In this document: positions 46,930-59,432 of the stretch, in pieces | Position numbering within the stretch: position 1 is the stretch's first letter | Layout: each line of letters opens with the position of its first letter | The notes under the pieces: generated by a model | Told to the model about the DNA's origin: nothing | Seen by the model: only the letters and a program-made list of their open reading frames with translations | Databases searched by the model: none | Made by a program: the position numbers and the translations under genes | NCBI GenBank assembly: GCA_964019155.1 | Contig: OZ025241.1 | Location: forward strand, 61,626,198 to 61,690,197 | Source: Osedax fenrisi | Lineage: Eukaryota > Annelida > Polychaeta > Sabellida > Siboglinidae | Length of the DNA stretch: 64,000 nt | Direction of reading: 5' to 3'

Positions 46930-49740
46930 ATTTATTTCTCTGTAATCCTTGCTATTTTTTTTTCTGAAAATTTCTGTATTCTTCGTGCTGTTGTTTCTTT
47001 ATTATTTGTCTGTCGCTGATTGTTGGAACGAAATATAATAATTTCCTGTTCATCAACAATTCTGCTGGAGACAATCCAAAATCCAAGGGTGTAGTTCGAT
47101 ACCCGAGCATACTCAGATAAGGGTCTTCTGTTTTTTCCATAAATCTGTTTACAGTTTTTACTGCTCTCTCTGACATTCCATTTCCCTTTGGATAATGCGG
47201 TGATGATGTTATATGCTGAAACTTATATTTCTCTGCAAATCTCTTGAACTCTTACGATATATACTATCTTACTTTGTCTGAAATCAACCTATCCGGTATT
47301 TCATGTCTTGAGGTATTGATTTTATCTTTTCTATTATGGTTTTAGAGGTCTCTCCTTTTTCCAGTATAGATACTTCGATATATTTGGAATAATAGTCCAC
47401 AATTAATATATACTTTTTTCCTTTTAACTGAAAAATGTCACTTCCTACCATTTCCCAAGGTCCTTTCGGCAATGATATCATTTCTAGAGTTTCCACTTTT
47501 TGATTCTCGTAAATGTTGCATTGTATGCACTTATATGTTTTTTTTATTTCTTCTGTGATCCCAAACCACCATACACTTTCTTTGGCTCTGGCTAGACATC
47601 TTGTAATTCCTTGATGAGCGTTATGTATTTCTCCAATCACTCGCCTTCTGGTACAATAATCCTGTTCTAATACATTACACATACTTGTACTAAAGATAAA
47701 TATTGTTTATTCTGATTGTATTTTACTAATTCTTTGACGGTTTCTTTCTTTTCCCACTTGTTGGTGATTCTTTCTTTTATCATTTTGATGATTCTATCTT
47801 CTTCTTGTGCCTTTCTTAAATAACTCCATCGGGTACATCATCATATTTGAATGTGTGTTGTTTCACAAATGCCTCTGTTTCCTGTTCTAAGGTTTCTAAT
47901 TGAATTGTCTCTACTGGATACCTTGAAAGTGCATCTGCACCTTCATTATTTTTTCCTGATATGTGTACTACTTTAACGTTGTACTTCATTAGTTTTAATT
48001 TAAATCTTTGAATTCGTAATGGTACCTTTTATACTTCTTTCCTTTCTAATAATTGTACTAATGGCTTGTGGTCTGTTTCCACTATCACTGGTGTTCCGCA
48101 GATATTGTAATGACAATTCTCCAGTCCCCATACAACTCCTAACGCTTCCTTCTCTATTGTGGAATAACGTTGCTCTGTTTCGTTTAACGATCTGCTTGCT
48201 GCTCCGATAATCGCTTTTGTTTCATGTAAGTCTTTTTGTCATAATATAGCTCTAATGCCGTACTTTGAAGAATCCGTTGTTAAATACGTTTTCTTGTCCA
48301 TGCTAAAAGTTTTTAGTATTCTCTTGGATCTGAATTCTTCTTTGATTTTCTGAAAACTTTTCTGTTGATCTTCATTCAAACTCCATGGTATGTCTTTCTT
48401 TAATAACATCCTGATTGGTGACCTATATTCTGCTATGTTTTTACTAAATCTTGCGTATTTATTTATTAAGCCTAAAAATCTTTGTATTGCTTTGACGTCT
48501 CCTGCAACTGGGAATTTCTCAATTGCTGTAATTTTCTCTCCTGCTCGGATGCCTTCCGCACTTATTTTAAATCCTAGAAAATCTATTTCTTTTTGTTTAA
48601 ATTTACACTTGCTTTTATTCAATTTCATTCCTGTTAATTTTACCTTGTCTAATACATCCTTGACATTATCGTCACACTCTGCTTCTGTATTTCCCATTAT
48701 TAGGACATCATCCATGTGTATAATAACATCTTTACATTTCTAGAGAATTCTGTTCATTTCTCTAGAAAATATTTCTGGCGCTGAAGTCAATCCAAAAGGT
48801 AATTTCTATAATGAAATCTTCCCCATGGTGTCAAGAAATGTGTATATTGCCATGAGATTTTCTCTAATGGAATCTGCCAAAATCCTGCGTTTGCGTCGAT
48901 TTTTGAAAAATAAGTACCTTTGATTTTCGAAAGACTTCCTTCAACTGTTACCATTGGATAAACTTATCTTTGTACACTCTTGTTCAACTTAGTTAAATCA
49001 CTGCATATTCTTATCTTTCCGTTTGTGGCTACCACCATCGGACAACACCATTCTGATGGTCCCTCTGATTCTGCGATTACTCCTAAGTTCTTCATTATAT
49101 TTAATTCTCCTTGGACTTCATATTGTAGTCTCAATGGTATTTGTCTCGGTACATATATAGAGTAGGGTACTGCATCATTCTTTAATTTGATTTTGTACTC
49201 TGTATTTAATTGTCCGAGTCCTTCATACATGGTCTATACTTCTGATATTAACGATGTCATGCCTAATTTTACCGATGACTGTCTGGGGAGTAACCCAATT
49301 GGTTGCTCTTTCATTATGTAGATTTCTTCTTAAATGTCTTGTTCTTTATTCCTCATTTTGGCAATAAAATATCCTATGATCTCTAATCTTGTCTTTCCAG
49401 GACCTACGAATACTTTTTTACTTTACATTAATTTGGGTAAATTTGGAATATTCTCCATAACACTAACACTTGCTCCGGTATCTATTTTAAATAGCACATT
49501 AATTTTCTTTTGTCCGTTGTTGATAATAATGTTCCGAATCCACGTTGCATTCGTATCAATGTCCGTTTGTATTTCCCCTAAGAATTGAATTTCATCTTCG
49601 ATTCTAATTTCCTCAATGTTTTTCGACTTGCAACACACAGTCCAATGTCCTGTCTTTTTGCAGATGACACATTTGGTTCCATATGCTTTGCATATCTTTC
49701 TTTCATGAATACGGTCACACTTTGTACATTTAATTTTATG
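46930..49740 (-). pseudogene. Decayed Ty3/gypsy element (second family)
   Basis: Minus-strand fragments in Ty3 order, right to left. A gag zinc knuckle CVICKKTGHWTVCC is at about 49645. Protease has FKIDTGASVSVME (49430-49480). The reverse transcriptase N-terminal part is at 48964-49230 and continues with FLGFKIS (48239-48715). RNase H has TTDSSKYGI, and integrase has an HHCC site (HNAHQG ... CIQC, 47284-47682) and a C-terminal part to 46952. Many stops and frameshifts; no LTRs found. A 27-bp segment, tgaatacggtcacactttgtaca, occurs near both ends (46908 and 49707). It is unrelated in detail to the element at 27087-31836. Confidence 0.85.
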
Positions 49741-52040
49741 TGTTTTCTGTTTATGGTTTAACTCATAATCAAATTGATTTCATTCTGACATCGCAACGGT
49801 TTAAATCAAGTATAAATAAAGCTAGAACGAGAACATATCTAGGGGCTATGATTAATAGCGATCATGACTTAGTACTCTGCAACTTAATATTAAAACTTCT
49901 CTCACCGAAAACCAAGCGTAGTACCAGATGCAGATTCAATTTGGATAAATTAAAAGATGAATCAGTTAGAAATAAGTATGAACAAGAACTACAATAATAA
50001 CTCTCACCGTTAAATATTGATAGAAATACTACTAATGATAAGTATACTCAAATTGCCAACGTAATTACTACAGAAGATCAAAACATCGTAGGGAAATATC
50101 GAGTCAAGAAACAACCATGGATCACGGATGACATTCTCGACCTATGTGATATAAGAAGAAGCCTGAAGAACACTAAACGACTAAACGACACAGAAGCAGA
50201 AAGATGCAGGGCCATACACAAAAAAGTCAGAACGAGTATGAAATTGCATAAGAAGAATGGCTTAAATCACAATGCAGACAAATCGACAATGACCTTAAAA
50301 GGGGAGTTCATAGTAAAAGAGCTTACAATACAATAAAGTCTGTAACTCACACTAAATCTGATGGTGCACCTCTCGCTGATGATTTATCATGACTACACAG
50401 TTGGACTGAATACTGCAAAGATCTCTACAATCACCCTATTGATGCTGGCTTAGGAATACTTGATGATTTAGTAAATCTTGATAATGATAGTATTTAAGTA
50501 CTATCGATTCTAAACTCTGTTGAATTAGCGATAAAAAGCCTAAATAGTGGGAAAACACCTGGTAGTGATGATATTCCTGGTGAATTAATTAAATCGGGTG
50601 GACCCATAATGACCACAATATTCAGAGAATTGTGTCAACAAATATGGTAAACTAAAGTATGGCCCAAATCATGGACTTCATCGCTAGTAATACCAATACC
50701 AAAGGAAATAGAAGGAAAGGAAATCTAAAGATATGCTCTAACTATAGAATATTAGTCTGATAAACCACCCAAGCAAGATACTACTCAGAATTATACTGAA
50801 CAGACTAACACCACAGGCGGAAACAATTCTTGCAGGTAAACAAGCCGGCTTCAGGAAAAACAGAGCACCGTGGAACAGATATTAAATTGTAGATTGCTAA
50901 TGTAAAACATATAGACCAACAGAGACCTTTATATCATAACTGAATAGACTTCAAAAAAGCCTTTAACGGAGTATGGCATGAGGGGTTATGGCATACCATG
51001 GCAACCTATGGTATAATTAAGGAATTAATCGATATGATATCAGCTCTGTATGCCTTTTCAGGAAGCTCAGTACTAGTAAATAATAAAATATGAATTCCAT
51101 TTTCAACCACAGTATGTGTTCGACAATGTTGCTTGCTGTCTCCTGAACTATTTAATATATTTTTGGAGAAGATAATGCAAGATACACTAACAGATCATGA
51201 CTCTACTATATATATTGGAGGCAGACCTATTAGCAATCTTCGTTTTGCAGATGACATAGACCTCATCGCAGGTTCATATAATGAATTACAAAATCTTACA
51301 GATTCGATAGCAAAAAATGCTTCTTGATATGGAATGGAAATAAGCCATGAAAATAGCAAGATTCTAGTTAATGACCCTGGTCCGAATAAATGTAATAGTA
51401 CAAATCTAACAATAAGCATGTATGGACAAAAACAATAACAAGTCAAATCGTTCAAATATCTTGGAGTAACTCTAACAGATAATGCTAATAGCAAACATGA
51501 AATAGCAATAAGAATTGCTATCAGTCACATCCATAATGGTAATATTAGAAATGATATGGAGAAGTAGAGAAATAATTTTAAAATTTAATGCAACCTCTAC
51601 AATTCCTTAATTCTATCCACTCTTTTGTACGGCTGTGAAACGTGGACTCGTCTTTAATAATCTAAGAAACAATTGAATGCTTTTGAATCTAAGTCACATA
51701 GAAGAATGCTAAATATCACATACAGATAACGAAAGACAAATGTATATATCCATGAAGAAATGATATCCAGAATTAGTTCATATGAACGTGGTTTACAGAA
51801 AGTTAAAAAGAGAAAAATTAGCTGGTTTGACACATTGGCAAATACTATTTTACAAGGTCGTGTTGAAGGTTCAAGGAAAAGAGGTCGCCCTAAAAGGAAT
51901 TGGATGGACGATGTATATGAGTGGACTGGTATGTCTACCAGATATTTACTTGATATAACGAAATACCGTTATAGTTAGAAGAAGTTGTGCATGACGCCAT
52001 ATCATGTTTCCCCTATGACGACTCGTCATGGTACTAGTTA
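49741..52040 (+). pseudogene. RTE-like LINE, decayed
   Basis: The plus strand starts in the C-terminal part of an apurinic-type endonuclease (LTHNQIDFIL ... MINSDHDLV). It passes through the RT domain: a GKTPGSDDIPGELIKSGG box at about 50570, DFKKAFNGVWHEGL at 50948 and LRFADDIDLIAGSY at 51238. It ends with KRGRPKRNWMDDVYEWTG and a stop at 51976-51978. At least ten stops and frameshifts. The 5' part of the endonuclease is missing where it meets the Ty3 relic at about 49740. Confidence 0.85.
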
Positions 52041-52122
52041 ACTAGTTAGTTAGTTAACTACATATTATGTATATTTGAGAACAATACCCTGTCGAACTTT
52101 GATTTTCTAACTATAATTGTAG

Positions 52123-52264
52123 TGGGGTACCCCTTATATGCTGAAAACTTGCCGGAAATATAGTAACTTTAAAAGGGGTATCTAACTACAACTTGCTAGA
52201 AAATCCCTTTCCAGCAAATATTTCCGGACATTATTTCCGGAAATACTGGTAGTGGGATATCCCC
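52123..52264. mobile_element. MITE with GGGGATATCCCACTAC termini, copy 2
   Basis: The right end aaatactggtagtgggatatcccc matches the inverted left end of 14103-14331. The left end here, ggggtacccc, is shorter or altered. Repeated tttccgg/ccggaaat motifs inside. Confidence 0.6.
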
Positions 52265-52508
52265 TAAAGGCATCAATACAACTAAATAATACACTTAAGT
52301 AGTATAATATCAAGGTCAAAATGTCCTTGAGAATATATACATTATATTATTATGGAATATCCAGGAACATCGTATAATACCAATCAACATCACATACATC
52401 TATATCTCTTATTAAATATTAAGTTCAATATATATATATATATATATATTGAACTTAATATTTAATTAATAATATAGTTATCAATTATAATTAACATGTT
52501 TTATTTAG

Positions 52509-52638
52509 GCGATGTTGTTCCTTTCGTAAGTTTTAATTTCGACGACCGATACATGATACAACAACACAATAGAACCGTTGTAACAAAGCTGACAGATTAC
52601 AATTACCATAACTACCTACAGAAAAATACATCTCATAC
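52509..52638 (+). CDS. Exon 15: Ig-like ectodomain, middle part
   Basis: Phase 1 in (acceptor atgttttatttag), phase 2 out before GTTAGT (52639). Peptide DVVPFVSFNFDDRYMIQQHN, then RTVVTKLTDYNYHNYLQKNT and SHT; two sequons, no cysteine. Continues the second Ig-like domain opened by exon 14. Confidence 0.82.
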
Positions 52639-52888
52639 GTTAGTGATTTATGTTAATGCAATATTACATCACCGCTATAGCGGTATATATAGTGTATAGT
52701 GTACTATTCAATATTACCAACTCGATGAATGAATGCGCACTATTGTGTATTATACATTAAGTAATGAGCAGTAAATTAGTATGCATATGTATACATAGTT
52801 TACCTAATAGTTTAAAGTTTAGTTAATATATAGTTAATAATTAATAGTTAATAGTTCTAAATAGTTTAACATTTATTTAAATGTATAC

Positions 52889-52939
<51 letters not shown>

Positions 52940-53089
52940 TTTAGTTATATTGGATCTGTATTTTATATGCGTTTATCAGATTCATTTCCATGCACATACA
53001 TACTCCAAATAGTTGTATTATATAACACACACGTATATATATATATATATTATATAATACATGATGTAGCATATTTACTTTATGTTTTA

Positions 53090-53345
53090 TTTTGGTTCTC
53101 AATCCTTTCATTCCACACGGGAACTTAGATGAAGTTTCACTTATAAGCAACAATCTATAATGTCCTTCGATGCCTCAGCCATGTTAATCCATGGTTTTAA
53201 CGAAATCATTAGCGTACAATAATCAATAATATCCTTTCTAAATATTATTTATAGACCTATATTGTTGGTCCGGACGAAGCTCGAACCATCGTTCTACTAC
53301 TTGCGTGTATGACGCATTAGCCAACTGAGCCACTCTGAGCCTGTA
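53090..53345 (-). mobile_element. tRNA-derived SINE (family 1), reverse copy
   Basis: The minus strand shows the head with A-box tggctcagttggctaatgcg and B-box ggttcgagctt, then the body and the 3' block ggaatgaaaggattg. It is more diverged than the other full-length copies. It is the only complete copy against the direction of the host gene. Confidence 0.8.
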
Positions 53346-53581
53346 ATTACTATATACATTTACTTTTATATGAAAGTTATTATACATAATTGATTTTGGG
53401 CCTCCCCTCGTGATAAATTATGTAGATTCCATTATTTAACACACACACATATATATATATTATATATAATATATATAATATATATATATTAAAATAATCA
53501 ACGAAGTAAAGTTAATATAATACATAATATTACATAATAGTTACATACTATTACAGGTTAATACTACAAATAAGTCATAAG

Positions 53582-53706
53582 ATACACGAAATACAATACC
53601 TGGGCAAGGTGTTCCACCGTACATTGCCGGAGTATCTCAGCAGACTACGTACACCTCCTACCTTTACGTTCACTTTCAAAGTACCAACTTTCTTTGTACA
53701 TCGTTA
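53582..53706 (+). CDS. Exon 16: Ig-like ectodomain, end
   Basis: Phase 2 in (acceptor aagtcataag; an in-frame taa at 53571-53573 limits any extension), phase 1 out. Two overlapping GTTAGT donors occur (53703 and 53707); the second gives the phase required by exon 17. Peptide YTKYNTWARCSTVHCRSISA, then DYVHLLPLRS and SKYQLSLYIV, two cysteines. The Y-x-L-x-L-x-I strand could be the G strand of the second Ig-like domain. Confidence 0.75.
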
Positions 53707-53778
53707 GTTAGTTAATACTTATTGCAATGTATTTCACTTTAATATATACATATACCTATAGGTGTATACACACACACA

Positions 53779-53828
<50 letters not shown>

Positions 53829-53829
53829 T

Positions 53830-53868
<39 letters not shown>

Positions 53869-54379
53869 AATATACTTAAGCATTACTCATTTGAATACAT
53901 TCTTTAAATTATCTATTATACTTTTAATGACTTAATAGTCATATTAAAAATAGTAAACCTATCTCCTTCAATATATTAACCTATCATCGCATAATCTGGT
54001 CACGGTTACTACAATACCCGTTAACGTGATAACCCGTGCACCTTACGTGTTAATTAACGTGCGCAATAACATGTTACTTCTCTATACATTAGGTTTGAAT
54101 TGCACAATTTTAACTTATATTTGTTATGTCGACATTCCATATAACATAATATATATTAAATGATATCGTAATTGTAATATAATCATATAGAATCATCGAT
54201 TTAAACAAGTTTGATATCTAGTTTTTTTTATATAATCAAATACGTTCTCCTGGACCACGATGCAATAAGATAACATCACTCATCATTTCGATGTTAACAT
54301 CATCGTCATCGTCGTCGAGATATCGGCGTACGGGGTATTACGTAACCATCGTATCCTTAAGGACATACACACTTATCGT

Positions 54380-54448
54380 ACTGACACTGACACCTACTCG
54401 CTGCCACTGACACCTAATCGCTGCCACTGACATCTAATCGCTGCCACA
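54380..54448 (+). repeat. 20-bp minisatellite abutting the exon 17 acceptor
   Basis: Three to four copies of cactgacacctaatcgctgc run directly up to the acceptor (ctgccacatcag), so the polypyrimidine region of intron 16 is made of repeat units. Confidence 0.85.
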
Positions 54449-54452
54449 TCAG

Positions 54453-54577
54453 ACTGTCCGATGAGACTACACGTTAAGGACTTCAGGAAACTCTACGAAA
54501 TAAACGACTTCATAGACCTGTACTCCGACTCCAGACCGAAGGCCTACTACACGTGGGACATGAAGGACCACCCGAAC
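54453..54577 (+). CDS. Exon 17: start of PKD-like domain
   Basis: Phase 1 in, phase 0 out before GTTAGA (54578). Peptide CPMRLHVKDFRKLYEINDFI, then DLYSDSRPKAYYTWDMKDHP and N. A-Y-Y-T-W-D-x-K-D-H matches the W-D-x-G-D core of PKD domains (Gly replaced by Lys). The ATG inside is not a start: the frame continues from exon 16. Confidence 0.82.
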
Positions 54578-54586
54578 GTTAGATAT

Positions 54587-54632
54587 ACTGTATTGTTATC
54601 CACTGTATTGTTATCCACTGTATTGTTACGCT
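54587..54632 (+). repeat. 15-bp tandem repeat just after exon 17
   Basis: Three copies of actgtattgttatcc start nine bases after the donor. Together with the minisatellite before the exon, exon 17 is bracketed by unrelated tandem repeats. Confidence 0.85.
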
Positions 54633-54674
54633 ATTACGTAATCGATACCCGTACGATGTAGTACATTGTTACGT

Positions 54675-54833
54675 GTAGGGGAGCTGGAACGATGGTGTGT
54701 ATGTAGGGGGGACCAACCAATCAAAATAAATGTTGTGGTAAAAGTGGGGTGGGGACTAATACATAGGAGGTCCCCCTAGATTTTAAAGTGGGAGGGGCAT
54801 ATCCTCTCGTCCCCCCCATATTGCAGCGCCCCT
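54675..54833. mobile_element. Short MITE with AGGGG(A/C)GCTG termini
   Basis: The left end taggggagctgg and right end cagcgcccctg form an imperfect inverted repeat of 11 bp. The interior has G-rich and C-rich strings (ggtggggactaat, tcctctcgtcccccc). Non-coding; superfamily not determined. Confidence 0.5.
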
Positions 54834-55264
54834 GTGTATAGTCTATATAGCCTCGTATACGATATGCAGGCAATTATATATATTATATATGTATTGTATT
54901 GATAATTACCAGCTAATTATAATCTATATATAGATATACAAGTACATTCGTAAGTAACGGTGAGATCATTCTCACGTGACCTATATCCTTGTATCCCCTA
55001 CATAGTTACGACCTCGGTAAGGACTGAACCGGTTCTCCTATTACAAGGTGTTCATACGGTATGCGCAATTCTAGTGGTGTCATAGTTTTACCGTGAGAAA
55101 CATCTGTTTCACGCAGCGAAATGAGAATGTCATCAATTTTACATACGGCAAATATAGAACATGTTCTATTGTTGTCGTTCGTAAACAGTATTTAATACAC
55201 CAATACTATTTCGGATATATTCATCCCCTATTAAAATGGTGAATTCCTTGATTGATACATACAT

Positions 55265-56450
55265 ACATTTTTTACATTTTTCGGTTTTCGGACTGCAAAC
55301 TGTGCTTATAAAGCAATCGGCCGTCCATATATATTTTAAGTTAATGTTTCATATTAAATAGGTAGGTTTTCAGTAGTTTCTTGAAGTTGGGAGTTGATGG
55401 TGTAGTACGGATGGATGTGGGGAGAGTGTTCCACGAGTATGGGACGGATATTGCCCATGCTCGAGTGTTGGTTGAATGTAAGTTGTGTTTAGGAGGAAGT
55501 TGAAGTAGAAACGTATTGGTGGAGCGTGTAGTGGTACTAGTTGGTAATTTAAGTTTGAGTAGGGATGCTAGGTAGTCAGGAGAGTCATGGTGGATTGCTT
55601 TATGAGCCAGTAGTAGAGTTTTATATAGGATTCTATGGCGTACAGGTAGCCAGTGGAGTTTAACTAAGAATGGAGATATATGAGTGTGGGAGTATTTTGG
55701 TATGTTGAATATACACCTAGCTATAGAATTTTGAAGAATTTGTAGTTTAGTAATATACGATGAGGGGGTATTATAAAGGATAAAATTGCAGTAGTCGAAT
55801 AGAGGTAGGATGTAAGCAGAAGCTATAATAGTAGCAGTGGATATTGATATTGAATGACGAATAAGGCGTAGTGAATGTAGTTGATAGTTTAATAGTTTTG
55901 TTATGTGGGACAGTTGTCTGTAAAAATTAAAAGTATTGTCATATAACACCAAGATTTTTGACATGGGTTGAGTACATGATGAGCTGTCCATTAATGTTAA
56001 TTGGAGGGGGAGTTGGTAACGTTTTACTTCGGAGTGGAAGGTGAAGGAATATAGCCTCGGTTTTAATTGGGTTAAAGACGAGGGAGTTTATTGTGAGCCA
56101 GTTATGAATGGTGGTAATAGTAGAGGAAAGGATGTCGGGTGCAAAATTAACGTTTTCTGTACATTTTACATAAAGTTGTATGTCGTCTGCATATGTATGG
56201 AAGCTAACTGGAGAATTCGAGATAAGGTGGAGAAGGGGAATTATGTAAATGTTAAAGAGTATTGGTCCAAGGACTGACCCTTGGGGAACACCGTGTGTTA
56301 CAAGACGGGAAGATGAACGGGTTGAGTGAACTAAAACTGAGGAAGTTCGGTTGGTTATGAATGAGGATAGCCATTTGTGTGCAGTACCAAGATAATCATA
56401 ATTGTTCAGTAACTCATTGTTACAATCTGATTTCATTCAAATATCTAGTG
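55265..56450 (-). pseudogene. LINE (L2/CR1-like), 5'-truncated, two frames
   Basis: The minus strand carries an RT fragment with THGVPQGSVLGPILFNIYII and YADDIQLYV (55939-56436). A frame change then leads to the thumb and C-terminal region with YILPLFDYCNFILYNTP and KLHWLPVRHRILYKTLLLAH (55341-55991). The overlap of the two frames at about 55939-55991 shows a single frameshift; otherwise the reading is open. The 3' UTR ends at about 55265 with ctttataagcacagtttgca, also found reversed near 15265. Relatively young compared with the other LINEs here. Confidence 0.88.
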
Positions 56451-56564
56451 GAGTATCTCATGTTTCAGTTTATTTGTAACACTCATCCGTTATTCAATAT
56501 CATTCACAGAGTATCTAATATTAGTCACTATATATATACGTATTTGTGGTTGTTATATTCATCT

Positions 56565-56870
56565 ATATATTTTTTTTTTTTTTTTAATATTTTATTGACT
56601 ACAAAATCACGTGGTGGTTATGGGCGTCATGAGAAGGAAACAAAAATAAAATAAATAAAGTACAATAAAAATAAAGGAAAAGGGAGGGTAGGTTACAATG
56701 TTAATAGGTGCGTGGAGAGTTTACATTTAAATAGTGACAAGGATTTCAAACACCTAATGTCATATGGTAGAGAATTCCAGTATTTTAGAGCTACCACAGA
56801 GAAAGCAGATTCAGAGTGAGCAGAGATAGTCGAGCATTGCACAATTTTCATCGTATAGCTTAATATCAAT
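56565..56870 (-). pseudogene. LINE 3' end (second L2/CR1-like copy)
   Basis: On the minus strand, SAHSESAFSVVALKYWNSLP and then LKSLSLFKCKLSTHL form the standard C-terminus of this LINE group. A short 3' UTR follows, and an A-rich tail seen as t(n) at 56571-56585. It lies just beyond the 5' end of the previous LINE, in the same orientation, with a different subfamily sequence. Confidence 0.75.
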
Positions 56871-57070
56871 AAAACTAATTAAATTCTGAATAGGAAGTTC
56901 ATTGAAGTTAGAGTGGTTTGGATAGTTTAATATAGAACTTCCTTAATATATAACTAAGAATATAAAATGGCTACTTATATATCATTCACCATTAAATAAA
57001 TCTACAACTGAACTGTTTTAACGTGTCTTGCGTACTTATAATGTTCCCATGTATTGACGATACGATATAG

Positions 57071-57109
<39 letters not shown>

Positions 57110-57603
57110 TGTATATCGGAGATATAGTAACTTATCATTCAGTACGAAAACTTTGTCACATCGTGTATAGGTTATACCTACTATATGATTAAGTTATCAC
57201 AGTATTCTATCTCAGAGTGTGACGATTTGCATATAGGTTAGTTGCTACAATGTACGTTACCTATGGAACGTTATATTTACTGACGCAATGTATACATTAC
57301 TATAGTAATATCTACTTAAACTATTTAAATAAATAAAATAATCACTAGGGTAACTTATTCATCAGTATGACTTGAAATCCATATTTACGTATTATTAAAT
57401 GTGTTTCCATTAATATTGTTTATACTTCATATATAGCACTGTTAAGTTGTATTATAAGTTATAACTTATAACTTATGTGTTATAACATATAACACATAAT
57501 ACTTTCATATATGGTATATTCCTATAGGGCATAATGTCCACGTGATAATGTTACATAACTCATGCATCTATTATAATCTATTTATAGACATTACGATGTG
57601 TAT
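56871..57603. other. AT-rich intron sequence
   Basis: A (TA)n tract at 57073-57103 and small palindromes around ataacttataacttatgtg (57460-57500). No supported feature. Confidence 0.5.
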
Positions 57604-58456
57604 AGGGGAAAGTAACCGAATACGGACACTCTCGGTATTTCAGCAACCATAGATCCTACAAAAAAATTTTAATAAATAAAATATTAATAATTATATAAAT
57701 AGTCTAAATAAGTATTTTTTATACCCAATAAACTGATATTTTTATTACGTTTTTATGGAAAAAAATTTCAACTTAAAACCTTCTCAAGAATATAAAAATG
57801 TATCGGTATAATACATAATAATATATTATTAAAAAGTAAAGCATTCTTAAAATTATATACATAATTGCTATATTAGTTATAAAATATTAATTAAGTTATA
57901 AGCCTATCTAGAGTCATATAAATCCATAATACGGACACTCTAGATATCTTAATACGGACACATTATAACCAATCAGCGCGTAGCATGTGAACTATTCTGA
58001 TTTTCATAAAAATCGTGTGCATTATAATATTAATACGACCAATAAAGTTAAATCTAAAAATTATATTATTTATATACTTAACTTGTATTATTAATTAATA
58101 ATATAATACAAATTAATAAATTAATAACTAATTAAATTATATAACATTATTTATAAAATGAATTATAAATAATCTAATTGTAATTTATCTGATTGGTTCA
58201 TCAATAATATATAGTTTATCTAATGGTATATAGGGTATCCGTATTATAATATGGGGTGTCCGTATTCAGAAATGGGTACCGAATACGGACACCCACGTTA
58301 TCTATTGAATAACAAGATAAATAAAATTTAAAAATCACAATAATATCTATAATCATATAATATTAATATTATATAATTTTTGAATTAAAAATATTTAGTC
58401 ATAAAATGATAAGACCATTTATTGTTAGAGTGTCCGTATTGGGTTACTTTCCCCTA
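57604..58456. mobile_element. MITE of the GGGGAAAGTAACCGAATACGGACAC family, copy D
   Basis: The best preserved ends of the family: aggggaaagtaaccgaatac at the left, and gtgtccgtattgggttac followed by tttcccct at the right. Internal motif copies at about 57935, 57952, 58228, 58256 and 58280. Confidence 0.9.
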
Positions 58457-58607
58457 CACACATGATATCAATAAAAGTAAAGATCGAAATTCATGTCACG
58501 AAAATTAATTACAATAATACGTCGATATATTATATAAGATAAGGACATCTTATTATAATAATATGTCCTTCGTCGCATCCGTGTATCTTACTTCTTAACC
58601 GCGACAG

Positions 58608-58773
58608 GCGAAACCGACACGCCCGTTCATCAACAACAACCTGCACATACGTAAAGATTACATGATGGATGGCAAGATAAACACGTTCGTCATAGTGGCC
58701 AGTAACACGCTGGGCTTCGGCGCACATCTCCGCGAGTGCAGGAAAACTCGTATCATCAAGATCGAGGTCAAAG
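58608..58773 (+). CDS. Exon 18: second half of PKD-like domain
   Basis: Phase 0 in (acceptor ttaaccgcgacag). I end it at GTTACA (58774), phase 1, because the transmembrane exon needs that phase. A stronger-looking donor GTATGC at 58791 would be phase 0. Peptide AKPTRPFINNNLHIRKDYMM, then INTFVIVASNTLGFGAHLRE and TRIIKIEVK. T-F-V-I-V-A-S-N-T-L-G ... I-x-I-x-V is the hallmark F-G region of PKD domains (V-x-A-x-N-x-x-G). Confidence 0.85.
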
Positions 58774-58822
58774 GTTACACTCGTTTAACGGTATGCATAT
58801 GTATTGTTCATTACTTAAATTA

Positions 58823-58868
<46 letters not shown>

Positions 58869-59177
58869 GATATGTATATTATTAATTTGTGTATTAAATA
58901 TAATGCTAAATTAAATACATAAAAGACAAATACGAATACCACAATTCATAATACCTTGAGGTTGACGATCTGCTATAACTGACATGTCAGTGTATACCTA
59001 TAGCTATAGGCATACCTAATGGTACCTGTTCTCGTTATTATGATTAAATAATCGGTATCGCTAATTGCAAATAAGTACTGAGACATAAGTACTAATGAAG
59101 CAGACATTTTCGTATACGATAAATGATCTTGGAGATAATAAACATGTTTATTTCAATATATATATATATATATATAT

Positions 59178-59432
59178 ATTATCAGATTTGGTTTTAAAAA
59201 CCGGGTATTATAGAAGAAGAACTTATAAAAATAATTACCACTATTATTCTGACAATTCCTAAAAAGTAAAATTATAATTGGAATAATATATTCTTAAAAA
59301 AAAGAATAAACTAATATAACATAACGTTATATCTAAGTTGACTTCCTGTTTACACTAAATATAATTATGTATAAGATTACATAATTATACTTGTGAAAGG
59401 ATTGACAAAATAATCAAAAATCATCATTTAAT
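59178..59432 (-). mobile_element. 5'-truncated LINE 3' end, second copy
   Basis: Same family and same orientation as 9149-9411 (shared aacaggaagtcaacttagat block on the minus strand), with more point differences. No flanking duplication visible because of surrounding (TA)n. Confidence 0.75.

Noticed and set aside
54980..55200. GC-richer segment as an extra exon between exons 17 and 18
   Set aside because: All frames close within short distances, and exons 17 and 18 already join in phase 0 to form a coherent PKD-like domain.
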